Under the pieces are notes generated by a model. It was not told where the DNA came from. It was given only the letters and a program-made list of their open reading frames with translations, and searched no databases. A program made the translations under genes and the position numbers. From Halobiforma lacisalsi AJ5 (GTDB lineage: Archaea > Halobacteriota > Halobacteria > Halobacteriales > Natrialbaceae): a DNA stretch of 64,000 nucleotides. The DNA lies in assembly GCF_000226975.2 (NCBI RefSeq), contig NZ_CP019285.1:1612001-1676000 (forward strand), in the 5' to 3' direction. Positions 45,224 to 53,835 of this stretch are shown piece by piece (the first letter of the stretch is position 1; every line of letters starts with the position of its first letter).

Positions 45224-46587
45224 GACCGCGCCTCCCGCAACCACGGCGGCGCCTCGTACTCCGCCGTCGCCAACTCCTCCGGCCAGATGACCTCCTGGAC
45301 GCCAACCCCGGCGGCGTTCTCCTGCCACTGGAAGAACGGGAACTGTTCGGAGCCGTACTCGAGGTCGTGGGTGAACTCGTCGTCGGGGCCGTAGAACTCG
45401 AGGGTCCCGACGGTGCCGGTAAACGAGATGGACTCGAGTTCGTCGACCAGTTCCCCGTCGTCGAAGGTCCCGGCGTTTTCGACGGCCTCGGCGTATAGCA
45501 TCACCGCGTCGTAGGTGTGATAGCCGGTGTAGACCGGGTTCGACTCGTACTCCTCCTGATAGCTATCGACGAACGGCTGGGTCTTCTCGGTGTTCCGGCT
45601 GCGGGCCGTCGCGCTGGTGTGGCCGATCCCGTACCGACAGGCGCCGTTGGTCTGTCGGTAGTAACTGGGCAACTGCATCGGGACGTGGATGCCGCCGAAG
45701 TCGAACGGTCGCGGTTCGGGCACCGTCCAGTCGAGCAGCGCGTCGGTTCCCGTGTGGGCGGTCGTGATCAATGCGACGTCCGCACCCGACTCCTGGACCT
45801 CGTCGTACAGTCCCGAGAAGTCGTCGGTCGCGGGCGGGTATCGCCGCTCTAGCGGAACCTCGACCCCGGTGTCCTCGAGGCGCTCCTTGTAGACGTCCCA
45901 CGGCCCTTCGGTCCAGTCGTAGTCCTCGGCGAGGACGGCGACCGACTCCCAGCCGATCTCCGGGGCCATGTCCGCCAGGAAGTCGACGACGCCGCGCCCG
46001 AGGTCGCGGTCGTTGGTTGGTCCGACGCGGAAGTGGTACCTGTAGTCCTCGTACTGCCGACTGACCAGCCTGCTCGCGGCGGAGGTCGCCGCACCGGTCG
46101 TGAGGTGAAGCGTTTCCTGTTCGGCGACGTCGTCGAGGACGTTCAACAGCGCGGGGCTGTCGAAGATTCCGACCGTCACGTCCGCGTCGTCCTCGAGGAC
46201 GAGTCGCTGGTACTGGCGGCGGGCCTCGAGCGGACTCGCGTTCGTGTCGCGAACGGCGAGTTCGACCTTGTGGCCGGCGATCCCGCCGGCGTCGTTGAGT
46301 TCGTCGACCGCGATCCGCGCCGAGCGGGCCATCGACCGGCCGACGAAGTCGCCGTCCGGGTCCGGCGCGAGCAGTCCGATCGTCACCCCGTCGTCTGCCG
46401 TCTCGCTGCCGACCACGGCGCTGTACGCTTCCGTACCCGCGTCGTCCAGACACCCTGCGGACGCGACCGCGAGCGCTCCCGCTGCGCCCTCGAGGAACCG
46501 ACGCCGACGCCGGCCGGTCGCCGTGTCGTTTCGCTCCCCGTGCTTTCCGGTTGCCCCCTCTTCGAACCCGTGCTCCGATCCGGTCAT
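45220..46587 (-). CDS. Branched-chain-type solute-binding Tat lipoprotein (Peripla_BP_6)
   Basis: A 455-residue lipoprotein. The N-terminus has a strong Tat motif (RRRRRFLEGAAG) and lipobox VASAGC with the cysteine near residue 46. The mature part is a two-lobed binding protein of the Leu/Ile/Val class: TIGLLAPDPDGDFVG, NDAGGIAGHKVELAVRDTN, and VTVGIFDSPALLNVLD. No transporter permease or ATPase is nearby; instead a chemotaxis transducer gene is divergent 248 bases away. This resembles BasB of Halobacterium, which presents ligand to its transducer BasT. The ligand could be an amino acid or amide, but is not fixed by sequence. Confidence 0.88.
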   Translation of the reverse strand: MTGSEHGFEEGATGKHGERNDTATGRRRRRFLEGAAGALAVASAGCLDDAGTEAYSAVVGSETADDGVTIGLLAPDPDGDFVGRSMARSARIAVDELNDAGGIAGHKVELAVRDTNASPLEARRQYQRLVLEDDADVTVGIFDSPALLNVLDDVAEQETLHLTTGAATSAASRLVSRQYEDYRYHFRVGPTNDRDLGRGVVDFLADMAPEIGWESVAVLAEDYDWTEGPWDVYKERLEDTGVEVPLERRYPPATDDFSGLYDEVQESGADVALITTAHTGTDALLDWTVPEPRPFDFGGIHVPMQLPSYYRQTNGACRYGIGHTSATARSRNTEKTQPFVDSYQEEYESNPVYTGYHTYDAVMLYAEAVENAGTFDDGELVDELESISFTGTVGTLEFYGPDDEFTHDLEYGSEQFPFFQWQENAAGVGVQEVIWPEELATAEYEAPPWLREARS

Positions 46588-46835
46588 CTCGACCAGTATT
46601 TCTGTTTATAATTCTTAATAGTTGCGGGAGTGACGTGATGATGTGGATTCACTTTCGTGGAGTCGGCCAGGAAATTGTGAAAGATAGTAACGATATATCG
46701 CCGATTCAAACAACGATATTTGTCCATTGACTGCGTCCAGTTTCCGATCGAAGGCCGATCGCGATGCCACCGGTTATCGGATCTGATAATAATACATCAT
46801 AATTTATATGTCGTTGTACTCATGTGTCCGGTGGC
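46588..46835. promoter_or_regulatory. Divergent promoter region, binding protein and transducer 1
   Basis: 248 bases, richer in A+T than average. TTTATATG (46803-46810) is a good TATA box 29 bases before the transducer ATG 46836. On the other strand AATTATAAAC (about 46608-46617) is some 25 bases before the binding-protein ATG. Shared control of both genes is plausible. No repeat long enough to call an operator is seen. Confidence 0.5.
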
Positions 46836-49487
46836 ATGGACTTCCCTCGAGGATTGGTACCGGCAGCCATCCGACGCAGGTACGCGGTCAAGTTCGGGAT
46901 CGCGTTACTCGTACTCGGGCTGTCGGTGGGATTGATCGGGTTCGTGGCGACGGCCGGAATCACGCACGAGGTCGAAGAGCGGGTGCAGGACGACCACGCT
47001 GAGTTCGCCGGCCAGGAGGCACAGGGGCTGCAGATGTGGAACGAGCAGAACGAGCACACGATCGGGGTGATCGCCTGGTCCGGCGTCGTCGCCGCCGACG
47101 ATCCGGCGGCGATCCAGGAACGGTTCCTCGACTGGGAGGAACACCTGGACGCCGATACCTTCGCGATCAGTTACGTCGACACCGACGAGGGAACCGTTCT
47201 CGCGAGCACCGACGACGACCTCCGCGAGGCGTCCGCCGACGAGATCGAGAACGTACCGGAGGTGGCCTACGAGAGCGCCACCGAACAGGTGCCCTGGGTC
47301 TCGAGTCCGTACGTGCTCGAGGGCGAACTCGGCGAAGAGACTGCGGTCATCACGTACGTCCTCTCGGTACCGGGACAGGACGACAGGGCGATCGTCTACA
47401 CCGCCGACCTCGAGGCCTACGGGAGCCAGTTCCAGGACGACGAACGGACGACGACGGTCGTCGTCGACGGCGCGGATCGGATCATCCTCGACGACGCCGG
47501 CTATGGCGACGAGTACGAGACCCTCAACAGCGCCTACGACGGCGACGCCGGCCTCCTCGAGGCTGCACGGACGGAGGGGGCGAGCACGCAGGAGCTCGAA
47601 ACCGCTCCGAGCGTCCTCGAGAGCTACGGATTCGAGGCCGACGAGTACGTCGCCAGCGCGGCCCGCGTCTCGGGCACGGACTGGGTCGTCGTCACCCACG
47701 AGCCGATCGAGGAGACCTACGGCTTCGTCGCAGCAGTCAACGAGTGGGGACTGATCGCGACCGCCGTCGGGGTCCTCCTGATCGGCGCGGTCGGGGCCGT
47801 CGTCGGACGGAACACGGCCTCGTCGATCGACAAACTGACCCGGAAAGCAGAACGGATGGAGGAAGGCGACCTCGACGTCGATCTCGAGACGAAACGGATC
47901 GACAACATCGGTCGGCTCTACGACGGGTTCGATTCGATGCGGGTCGCTCTGCGCGACCAGATCGAGGAGGCCGAGGCTGCCCGCGAGGAGGCAGAACGCG
48001 AACGCGAACGCGTCGAGCAGATCAACGCACGGCTCGAGGAGAAGGCCGACGAGTACAGCGACGTGATGGAGGCCGCCGCCGCCGGTGACCTGACCGCGCG
48101 GATGGACGTCGACGACGGCAACGCGGACGACGAGGCCATGGCCGAGATCGCGGCCGAGTTCAACGAGATGCTCGCCGAGATCGAGACCACGGTGGCCGAG
48201 GCCGAGCGGTTCGCCACCGCCGTCGCGACCGCCTCCGAGCAGGTCACGGCCTCGAGCGAGGAGGTCCGCTCGGCCTCCCGGCAGGTGACCGAGTCGATCC
48301 AGGAGATCTCCGACGGTGCGGAACGCCAGAACGAGGCGCTCCAGTCGGTCAACCAGGAAATGAGCGCCCTCTCGACGACGACCGAGGAGATCGCCGCCTC
48401 CTCGAACGAGGTCGCGGATCTCGCCGAACGGACCGCCGAAACGGGGGAAAGCGGACGCGAGGCGGCCCGAGACGCGGTCACGGCGATGGACGAGATCGAG
48501 GACGACGCCAAGGGAGCCGTGACGGAGATCCGTCGCCTCGAGGAGGAGGTCCAGCAGATCGACGAACTGATCGCAACCATCTCCGAGATCGCCCGGCAGA
48601 CGAACATGCTGGCGCTGAACGCGAACATCGAAGCCTCCAGGTCGGCGTCCGGCGAGGACGACGAAGGGTTCGCGGCGGTCGCCCAGGAGGTCAAAGCGCT
48701 GTCCGAAAACGTCGCCGAGGCGGCCGACGAGGCCGAGAAACGCCTCGAGGCGATTCGTGACCGGACCGAACGCTCGGCCGCGGAGATCGAGGGGACGAGC
48801 GCGGAGATCGAAGACGCTAGCCGACGAGTCTCCGAGGCCGTCGAAGCACTCGAGGCGATCGCGAAGTTGGCCGACGAGACGAACGTCGGCGTCCAGGAGA
48901 TCTCGGCGGCGACCCAGCAGCAGGCCGCGTCGACTCAGGAGGTCGTCGCGATGGTCGACGACGCGGCGACGATCTCCGAGGAGACGACTGCCGAGGCCGA
49001 AACCGTCGCGGCGGCGGCCGAGGAACAGACCTCCGCGCTGACCGAGGTTACCGAATCGGCCTCGAGTCTCTCGGAGCAAGCGGGGCGGCTCTCGGAGGCG
49101 CTCGACCGGTTCGAGACCGACGCCGAACCCGACGGTTCGGTCGCCGGTTCCACAGCGGGAGCTGACAACGGCGACGGATCGGTCGGTCTCGAGGGCATCG
49201 AAGATCCGGAGTCGGTGCGGGAACGTGAGGACGAACGGGTACAGGTGAACGACGCGGAGGACGGCGTCGGTTCCGATCCCCTCGAGGTCGTCGATGGGGC
49301 CGACGGCCGCATCGAGGACGATCCGGCAGGCGACGGCGCGGGTGTAGACGCGACCCAGGAGTCGACCGACGGCGGTGATGCCGACGCTGACACCGTCGAC
49401 CGAGACGCCGACACGACCGAGCAATCGGACGACGATTCAACCGACGGCGAGGACGTGTTCACGTTCGGCGACGGATCGGACGGATGA
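46836..49487 (+). CDS. Methyl-accepting chemotaxis transducer 1 (Htr type)
   Basis: An 883-residue transducer. TM1 (about residues 17-38) and TM2 (about 304-324) enclose an extracellular Cache-like sensor domain. A HAMP domain follows (about 325-378, TRKAERMEEGDLDVDLET), then a second HAMP-like segment (AAAGDLTARMDVDD) and the long signalling hairpin, with its tip EIARQTNMLALNANIEASRSASG. Adaptation helices with Glu/Gln pairs surround it (STQEVVAMVDDAATISEE). The last 120 residues or so are an acidic linker ending in DVFTFGDGSDG. ATG 46836 is preferred over GTG 46824 by its spacing to the TATA box. It probably works with the divergent binding lipoprotein. Confidence 0.92.
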   Translation: MDFPRGLVPAAIRRRYAVKFGIALLVLGLSVGLIGFVATAGITHEVEERVQDDHAEFAGQEAQGLQMWNEQNEHTIGVIAWSGVVAADDPAAIQERFLDWEEHLDADTFAISYVDTDEGTVLASTDDDLREASADEIENVPEVAYESATEQVPWVSSPYVLEGELGEETAVITYVLSVPGQDDRAIVYTADLEAYGSQFQDDERTTTVVVDGADRIILDDAGYGDEYETLNSAYDGDAGLLEAARTEGASTQELETAPSVLESYGFEADEYVASAARVSGTDWVVVTHEPIEETYGFVAAVNEWGLIATAVGVLLIGAVGAVVGRNTASSIDKLTRKAERMEEGDLDVDLETKRIDNIGRLYDGFDSMRVALRDQIEEAEAAREEAERERERVEQINARLEEKADEYSDVMEAAAAGDLTARMDVDDGNADDEAMAEIAAEFNEMLAEIETTVAEAERFATAVATASEQVTASSEEVRSASRQVTESIQEISDGAERQNEALQSVNQEMSALSTTTEEIAASSNEVADLAERTAETGESGREAARDAVTAMDEIEDDAKGAVTEIRRLEEEVQQIDELIATISEIARQTNMLALNANIEASRSASGEDDEGFAAVAQEVKALSENVAEAADEAEKRLEAIRDRTERSAAEIEGTSAEIEDASRRVSEAVEALEAIAKLADETNVGVQEISAATQQQAASTQEVVAMVDDAATISEETTAEAETVAAAAEEQTSALTEVTESASSLSEQAGRLSEALDRFETDAEPDGSVAGSTAGADNGDGSVGLEGIEDPESVREREDERVQVNDAEDGVGSDPLEVVDGADGRIEDDPAGDGAGVDATQESTDGGDADADTVDRDADTTEQSDDDSTDGEDVFTFGDGSDG

Positions 49488-49873
49488 TACCTGCGAGCCG
49501 GTCGGAACCGGAACCGGAACCGGAACTGGGCGAGCGGGGCCGCCCGTTGACTTTCGTCGCCGGCCGCAGTTCGTGGGGATGCGTTCGCGGGGCGTGACGT
49601 CGCTGTCATCCGCGAACGACCTTCGTCGGTAGCGTTTCGCTTCCGACGGCGAAAACGACGCTCGGACTGCCGTCGAACACGTTTCTCGAAACGGCTGGCC
49701 TCGTATATCGTCCGCAAGTCGTTTTGGATCGGTTTCCCTTCTCCCGTCGAACGTTACCTGCTGTGTATATTGGTACAATATATCAACCGAATCATGGAGG
49801 GCTATTTTAACAACTCCAGAGTAGTCATATGAGATTCCATTAATATAATATATTGTTGGTGGGATCTGCAAAC
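49488..49873. promoter_or_regulatory. Intergenic region before binding protein 2, no gene seen
   Basis: 386 bases without a convincing gene. The first part holds a short GGAACC tandem run (49505-49524). The second part is A+T-rich, with TGTATATTGGTACAATATAT (49762-49781) and ATTAATATAATATATTG (49837-49853), the latter a strong TATA-like element 21-37 bases before ATG 49874. Confidence 0.45.
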
Positions 49874-51142
49874 ATGAACAGGGATTCAACCCGGCGGCGA
49901 CTGCTCGCGGGGCTTGCCGGCCCCGCCGTCGCCGGCCTCGCAGGTTGTAACGATGTCGTCTCCGATGGCTCCGATGGCCTCGCTTCCTCCGGCACCGATC
50001 GATCCAGTACCGATCGAACGATCAAACTCGGCACCATGCTCCCCCTGAGCGGCCCACGAAGCGCCGTCGGGGAGGGAATCCGTGACGCCGCCGTTTTGCC
50101 GATCGAACAGGCTCGCGACGGCCTCGAGATTCCCCTCGAGATCGAGCACACGGCTGCCGACACGGAAAGCGACCCGGCGGCCGCGGCTCAGGCGGCCGCC
50201 TCGCTCGTGGACGACGGGTATCCGATGGTGACCGGTCCGCTGGACTCCGACATCGTCCTGCAGGCCACCCAGCAGGTGTTGATCCCCTACCAGACGGTCT
50301 GTTGTTCGCCCGGAGCGACTACTCCCACGCTCACTACGCTCAACGACGGCGGGTTCGTCTTCCGTACCGCTCTCTCGGACAACGTCCAGGGGACTGTCAT
50401 GGCCGAGATCGCTACCGCCGAACTCGGCCACGACACCGCTGCCACCCTCTATGTCAACAACGACTACGGGTGGCAACTCAGCCAGGCGTTTAGCCGTGCC
50501 TTCCGCGACCGTGGAGGCACCGTCACCGACCAGATTCCCGTCGACGTCACCGCCGACTCCTACGCCGACGCGCTCGAACGCGCAGGCGAAGCCGACCTGG
50601 CGATTCCGGCGATCTACCCCGAGATGGCCCAGACGCTGTTTACCGACCTCGGGCCCTCTCCCGACCTCGACGTTCTCTGTACCGACGCCCTGCGGGAGCC
50701 CGACCTCTCCGATCAGGTCGACCACTCGCTGAACGGCATCAAAGGCACCGCACCGTTGATCGACGGGCCCGGAACCGAGACGTTCGTCGACCGCTACATT
50801 GCCGAGTACGACACCAAGCCCGGGCTGTTCGCGTACTACGCCTACGATGCCACCGCGGTGTTGCTGCTGGCCAACGCGTACGCCGGCCAGAACGACGGCC
50901 AGGCGATCCAGAGCGCGATCCACTCGGTGACCAGCCCCGGCGGCGAAACGATCACGCCGGAGACGATCGCCGACGGCATCACCCTCGCCGCACAGGGGTC
51001 GGCCGTCGAATACCGCGGCGTGGCCAACGATACCGGCTTCGACGACAACGGCGACCCGACCGAGACCACCTTCGAGTACTGGGAGTTCGACGACAGCGCC
51101 GACGGCGGCATCGCCGAACTCGACCGCATCGACCCCTATTAA
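49874..51142 (+). CDS. Branched-chain-type solute-binding Tat lipoprotein 2 (Peripla_BP_6)
   Basis: A 422-residue lipoprotein with Tat signal (STRRRLLAGLAG) and lipobox GLAGC near residue 23. The mature part is a LivJ-type binding protein: TIKLGTMLPLSGPRSAVGEG at the front, YPMVTGPLDSDIVLQATQQV, a hinge CCSPGATTPTLTTL, and GLFAYYAYDATAVLLLANAYA. The conserved SGP and SPGAT ligand-site segments suggest binding of an amino acid-type carboxylate and amine. It ends 6 bases before transducer 2, so the two are one operon, the arrangement of BasB/BasT-type chemoreception. No permease or ATPase lies nearby. Confidence 0.9.
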   Translation: MNRDSTRRRLLAGLAGPAVAGLAGCNDVVSDGSDGLASSGTDRSSTDRTIKLGTMLPLSGPRSAVGEGIRDAAVLPIEQARDGLEIPLEIEHTAADTESDPAAAAQAAASLVDDGYPMVTGPLDSDIVLQATQQVLIPYQTVCCSPGATTPTLTTLNDGGFVFRTALSDNVQGTVMAEIATAELGHDTAATLYVNNDYGWQLSQAFSRAFRDRGGTVTDQIPVDVTADSYADALERAGEADLAIPAIYPEMAQTLFTDLGPSPDLDVLCTDALREPDLSDQVDHSLNGIKGTAPLIDGPGTETFVDRYIAEYDTKPGLFAYYAYDATAVLLLANAYAGQNDGQAIQSAIHSVTSPGGETITPETIADGITLAAQGSAVEYRGVANDTGFDDNGDPTETTFEYWEFDDSADGGIAELDRIDPY

Positions 51143-51148
51143 CAGACA

Positions 51149-53719
51149 ATGTCACTCGCAACAACACTCGTCCCGTCGTTCATCCGGCGCAGTTACCTCG
51201 CCAAGTTCGTGCTCGCCATCCTGACTATCGTCCTCGTCATCGGCGTCGTCGGCGCTGGCAGCTACGTCGCCATCGACGATACCGTCCGGGCCGACGCCAA
51301 CGCCCAACTCGAGACGACGGCGGAGATGCAAGCAGACGAAATCAGCACCTGGATGGAATCGATGTCCGTCCAGACACGCACCGCTTCGGCCTCACCCGTT
51401 CTTCAGGAGGGTAATCCCCAGGAGGTTCAGGGCCACCTCGTCGAAGAACAGGCCCGCATGGGCGTCAACGTTCGTGCGATCCACTACGTCGACACCGACG
51501 CAGACGAAATCGTCACCAGCACGACCGCCTCCTACCGCGACCGATCGCTCGCGGACCTCGAGGAGCCGTGGCGTGACCACGACTTCGACGCCGAGTTCGA
51601 GTTAGACGAGGAGGTCTGGTACACGGAGTCGGCCTACGAGTCGCCGACGTTGAACGACCAGGTGATGGCGTTCGCCAGCCCGGTGCCGGACCGCGACGAC
51701 CGGGTCGTCGTCGTCATCGGTACCCTCGAGTACCAGATCGAACAGCTCCATCTGGAGAACACGTCCGAATCGACGTCCATCCTCGATGCGGACGGCAACG
51801 ACGTCTTCCGGGCCGACGAGGCATCGTCCGACGTCGACGACGACGCCCTCGAGGCGGCGCTTGGAGGCCGAGTGGGCCTGGTAACCGACGAGGAGACGGT
51901 CCAGGCGTACGTCCCGGTCAGCGACACGCGGTGGGTGGCGGTCTCGAGCGTCCCGACCGACGAGGCCTACGGCGTGGCCGCAAGCGTCCGGAACAACGTG
52001 TTGACGATGCTGCTGGTGAGCCTGGGCGGACTGAGCCTGGTCGGGGTCGTCCTCGGTCGACAGACGGTCGGACCGCTACGGACGCTGCAGGACCGGGCTG
52101 CGAAGATGGAATCCGGTGATCTCGAGGTCGACCTCGAGACGACTCGGATCGACGAGATCGGCCAGTTGTTCGACGGCTTCGATTCGATGCGGGTCGCCCT
52201 GCGCGACCAGATCGAGGAGGCCGAGGCCGCCCGCGAGGAGGCCGAACGCGAGCGTGAACGCGTCGAGCAGATCAACGTTCATCTCGAGGAAAAAGCCGAC
52301 GAGTACAGCGACGTGATGGGAGCGGCCGCCGCCGGTGACCTGACTGCACGGATGGATACCGACAGCACCAACGAGGCGATGGCCGAGATCGCGGCCGAGT
52401 TCAACGAGATGCTCGCCGAGATCGAAGCCACGGTCGCGGGGCTGAACCGGTTCGCGACGGAGGTCGCGACCGCATCCGAGCAGGTGACCAGTTCCAGCGA
52501 GGAGGTCCGCTCGGCCTCCCGGCAGGTCTCCGAGTCGATCCAGGAGATTTCCGACGGCGCCGAGCGCCAGAACGAGTCCTTGCAGTCGGCCAACCAAGAG
52601 ATGAGCGCCCTCTCGACGACGACCGAGGAGATCGCCGCCTCCTCGAACGAGGTCGCCGATCTCGCGGAGCGTACGGCCAACACCGGCGAGGACGGACAAG
52701 AACCGGCCCGCGAAGCGATCGCGGCGATGGACGAGATCGAGGTCGAGGCGGGCGACGCGGTCGCGGAGATGCGCCGCCTCGAGGAGGAGGTCCAACAGAT
52801 CGACGAACTGATCGCGACGATCTCCGAGATCGCTCGCCAGACGAACATGCTGGCGCTGAACGCGAACATCGAGGCTTCGCGGTCGGCATCCGGCGAGGAC
52901 GACGAAGGGTTCACGGCGGTCGCCCAGGAGGTCAAGACCCTCTCCGAGGACGTCGCCGAGGCGGCCGACGAGGCCGAGGAACGCCTCGAGGCGATCCGCG
53001 ACCGGACCGAACGCTCCGCGGCGGAGGTCGAAGAGACCACGGCCGAAATCGAAGACGCCGGTCGGAAGGTTCAGGAAGCGGTCGACGCGCTCGAGGAGAT
53101 CGCGGACCTGGCCGGTGAGACGAACGTCGGCGTGCAAGAGATTTCGGCGGCCACGGAAGAACAGGCCGCGTCGACCGAGGAAGTCGTCGCGATGGTCGAC
53201 GACGCGGCGACGATCTCCGAGGAGACGACTGCCGAAGCGGAGAACGTCGCGGCGGCGGCCGAGGAGCAGACCTCCGCGCTGACCGAGGTTACCGAATCGG
53301 CCTCGAGCCTCTCGGAGCAGGCGGTCCAGCTTTCCGAGGCGCTCGACCGGTTCGACACCGAGGCCGAACCCGCCGACCTCGAGACGGCGGCCGGAGTCGA
53401 GGCGAGCGCCGACACCGCTTCCGGGGACGACGAGACGTCGTCCGCGACGGCAGGGTCCGGGGACGATGGCGCGGCAGTCCTCGGAGCTATCGAGGAGTCG
53501 GAGCCGGAGTCGGACCGGGAGTCGAGTCCGGCGGACGACGGCGACGCCGATCCGCTCGATCCCGTCGGCGAGTCCGCAGATCGACGCACCGACGGTGACG
53601 ACGAGGCCGAAACCGGATCCCGAAGCGAAGGCCGGGCCGGAAACGGACTCGAGGACGCTGACGCCGACGGAGAAACTGACGGGGACGTGTTCACGTTCGA
53701 GGGCGACCCCGAGGAGTAA
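51149..53719 (+). CDS. Methyl-accepting chemotaxis transducer 2, partner of binding protein 2
   Basis: An 856-residue transducer. TM1 lies at about residues 15-38; the extracellular sensor (about 40-285) contains MSVQTRTASASPVLQEG and FASPVPDRDDRVVVVIG, a Cache-like double sensor. TM2 is near 287-307, then HAMP (TVGPLRTLQDRAAKMESGDL), a second HAMP-like stretch and the conserved signalling hairpin (ARQTNMLALNANIEASR). The C-terminal 110 residues are an acidic linker ending DVFTFEGDPEE. From 52199 to 53070 its DNA is identical to the next transducer gene. ATG 51149 is 6 bases after the binding-protein stop. Confidence 0.93.
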   Translation: MSLATTLVPSFIRRSYLAKFVLAILTIVLVIGVVGAGSYVAIDDTVRADANAQLETTAEMQADEISTWMESMSVQTRTASASPVLQEGNPQEVQGHLVEEQARMGVNVRAIHYVDTDADEIVTSTTASYRDRSLADLEEPWRDHDFDAEFELDEEVWYTESAYESPTLNDQVMAFASPVPDRDDRVVVVIGTLEYQIEQLHLENTSESTSILDADGNDVFRADEASSDVDDDALEAALGGRVGLVTDEETVQAYVPVSDTRWVAVSSVPTDEAYGVAASVRNNVLTMLLVSLGGLSLVGVVLGRQTVGPLRTLQDRAAKMESGDLEVDLETTRIDEIGQLFDGFDSMRVALRDQIEEAEAAREEAERERERVEQINVHLEEKADEYSDVMGAAAAGDLTARMDTDSTNEAMAEIAAEFNEMLAEIEATVAGLNRFATEVATASEQVTSSSEEVRSASRQVSESIQEISDGAERQNESLQSANQEMSALSTTTEEIAASSNEVADLAERTANTGEDGQEPAREAIAAMDEIEVEAGDAVAEMRRLEEEVQQIDELIATISEIARQTNMLALNANIEASRSASGEDDEGFTAVAQEVKTLSEDVAEAADEAEERLEAIRDRTERSAAEVEETTAEIEDAGRKVQEAVDALEEIADLAGETNVGVQEISAATEEQAASTEEVVAMVDDAATISEETTAEAENVAAAAEEQTSALTEVTESASSLSEQAVQLSEALDRFDTEAEPADLETAAGVEASADTASGDDETSSATAGSGDDGAAVLGAIEESEPESDRESSPADDGDADPLDPVGESADRRTDGDDEAETGSRSEGRAGNGLEDADADGETDGDVFTFEGDPEE
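52199..53070 (+). repeat. 872-bp perfect duplicate shared with transducer 3 (copy A)
   Basis: Every base from 52199 to 53070 equals 54949 to 55820 (offset 2750), silent positions included. The flanking bases at 52198 and 53071 differ. The block spans the second HAMP-like part and most of the signalling hairpin. Such exact identity points to recent gene conversion or duplication. Confidence 0.93.
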
Positions 53720-53835
53720 CACGGCGTCGGACCCTCGGATCGTCGGCGACGGTCCGGTTTCCGCCACCGGGTAGCTATCAGCTTCGATAACTGCGTACCA
53801 TAAGTTATGTAGTGACGAGACTGTCCGTGGCTATT
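53720..53835. promoter_or_regulatory. Promoter region of transducer 3
   Basis: A 116-base gap between two transducers on the same strand. ATAAGTTATGTAG (53801-53813) is a TATA-like stretch about 28 bases before ATG 53836, so transducer 3 probably has its own promoter. Confidence 0.45.

Noticed and set aside
45220-51142. Branched-chain amino-acid ABC uptake operon
   Set aside because: Two binding proteins are present, but no permease or ATPase gene occurs near them; the neighbours are chemotaxis transducers.
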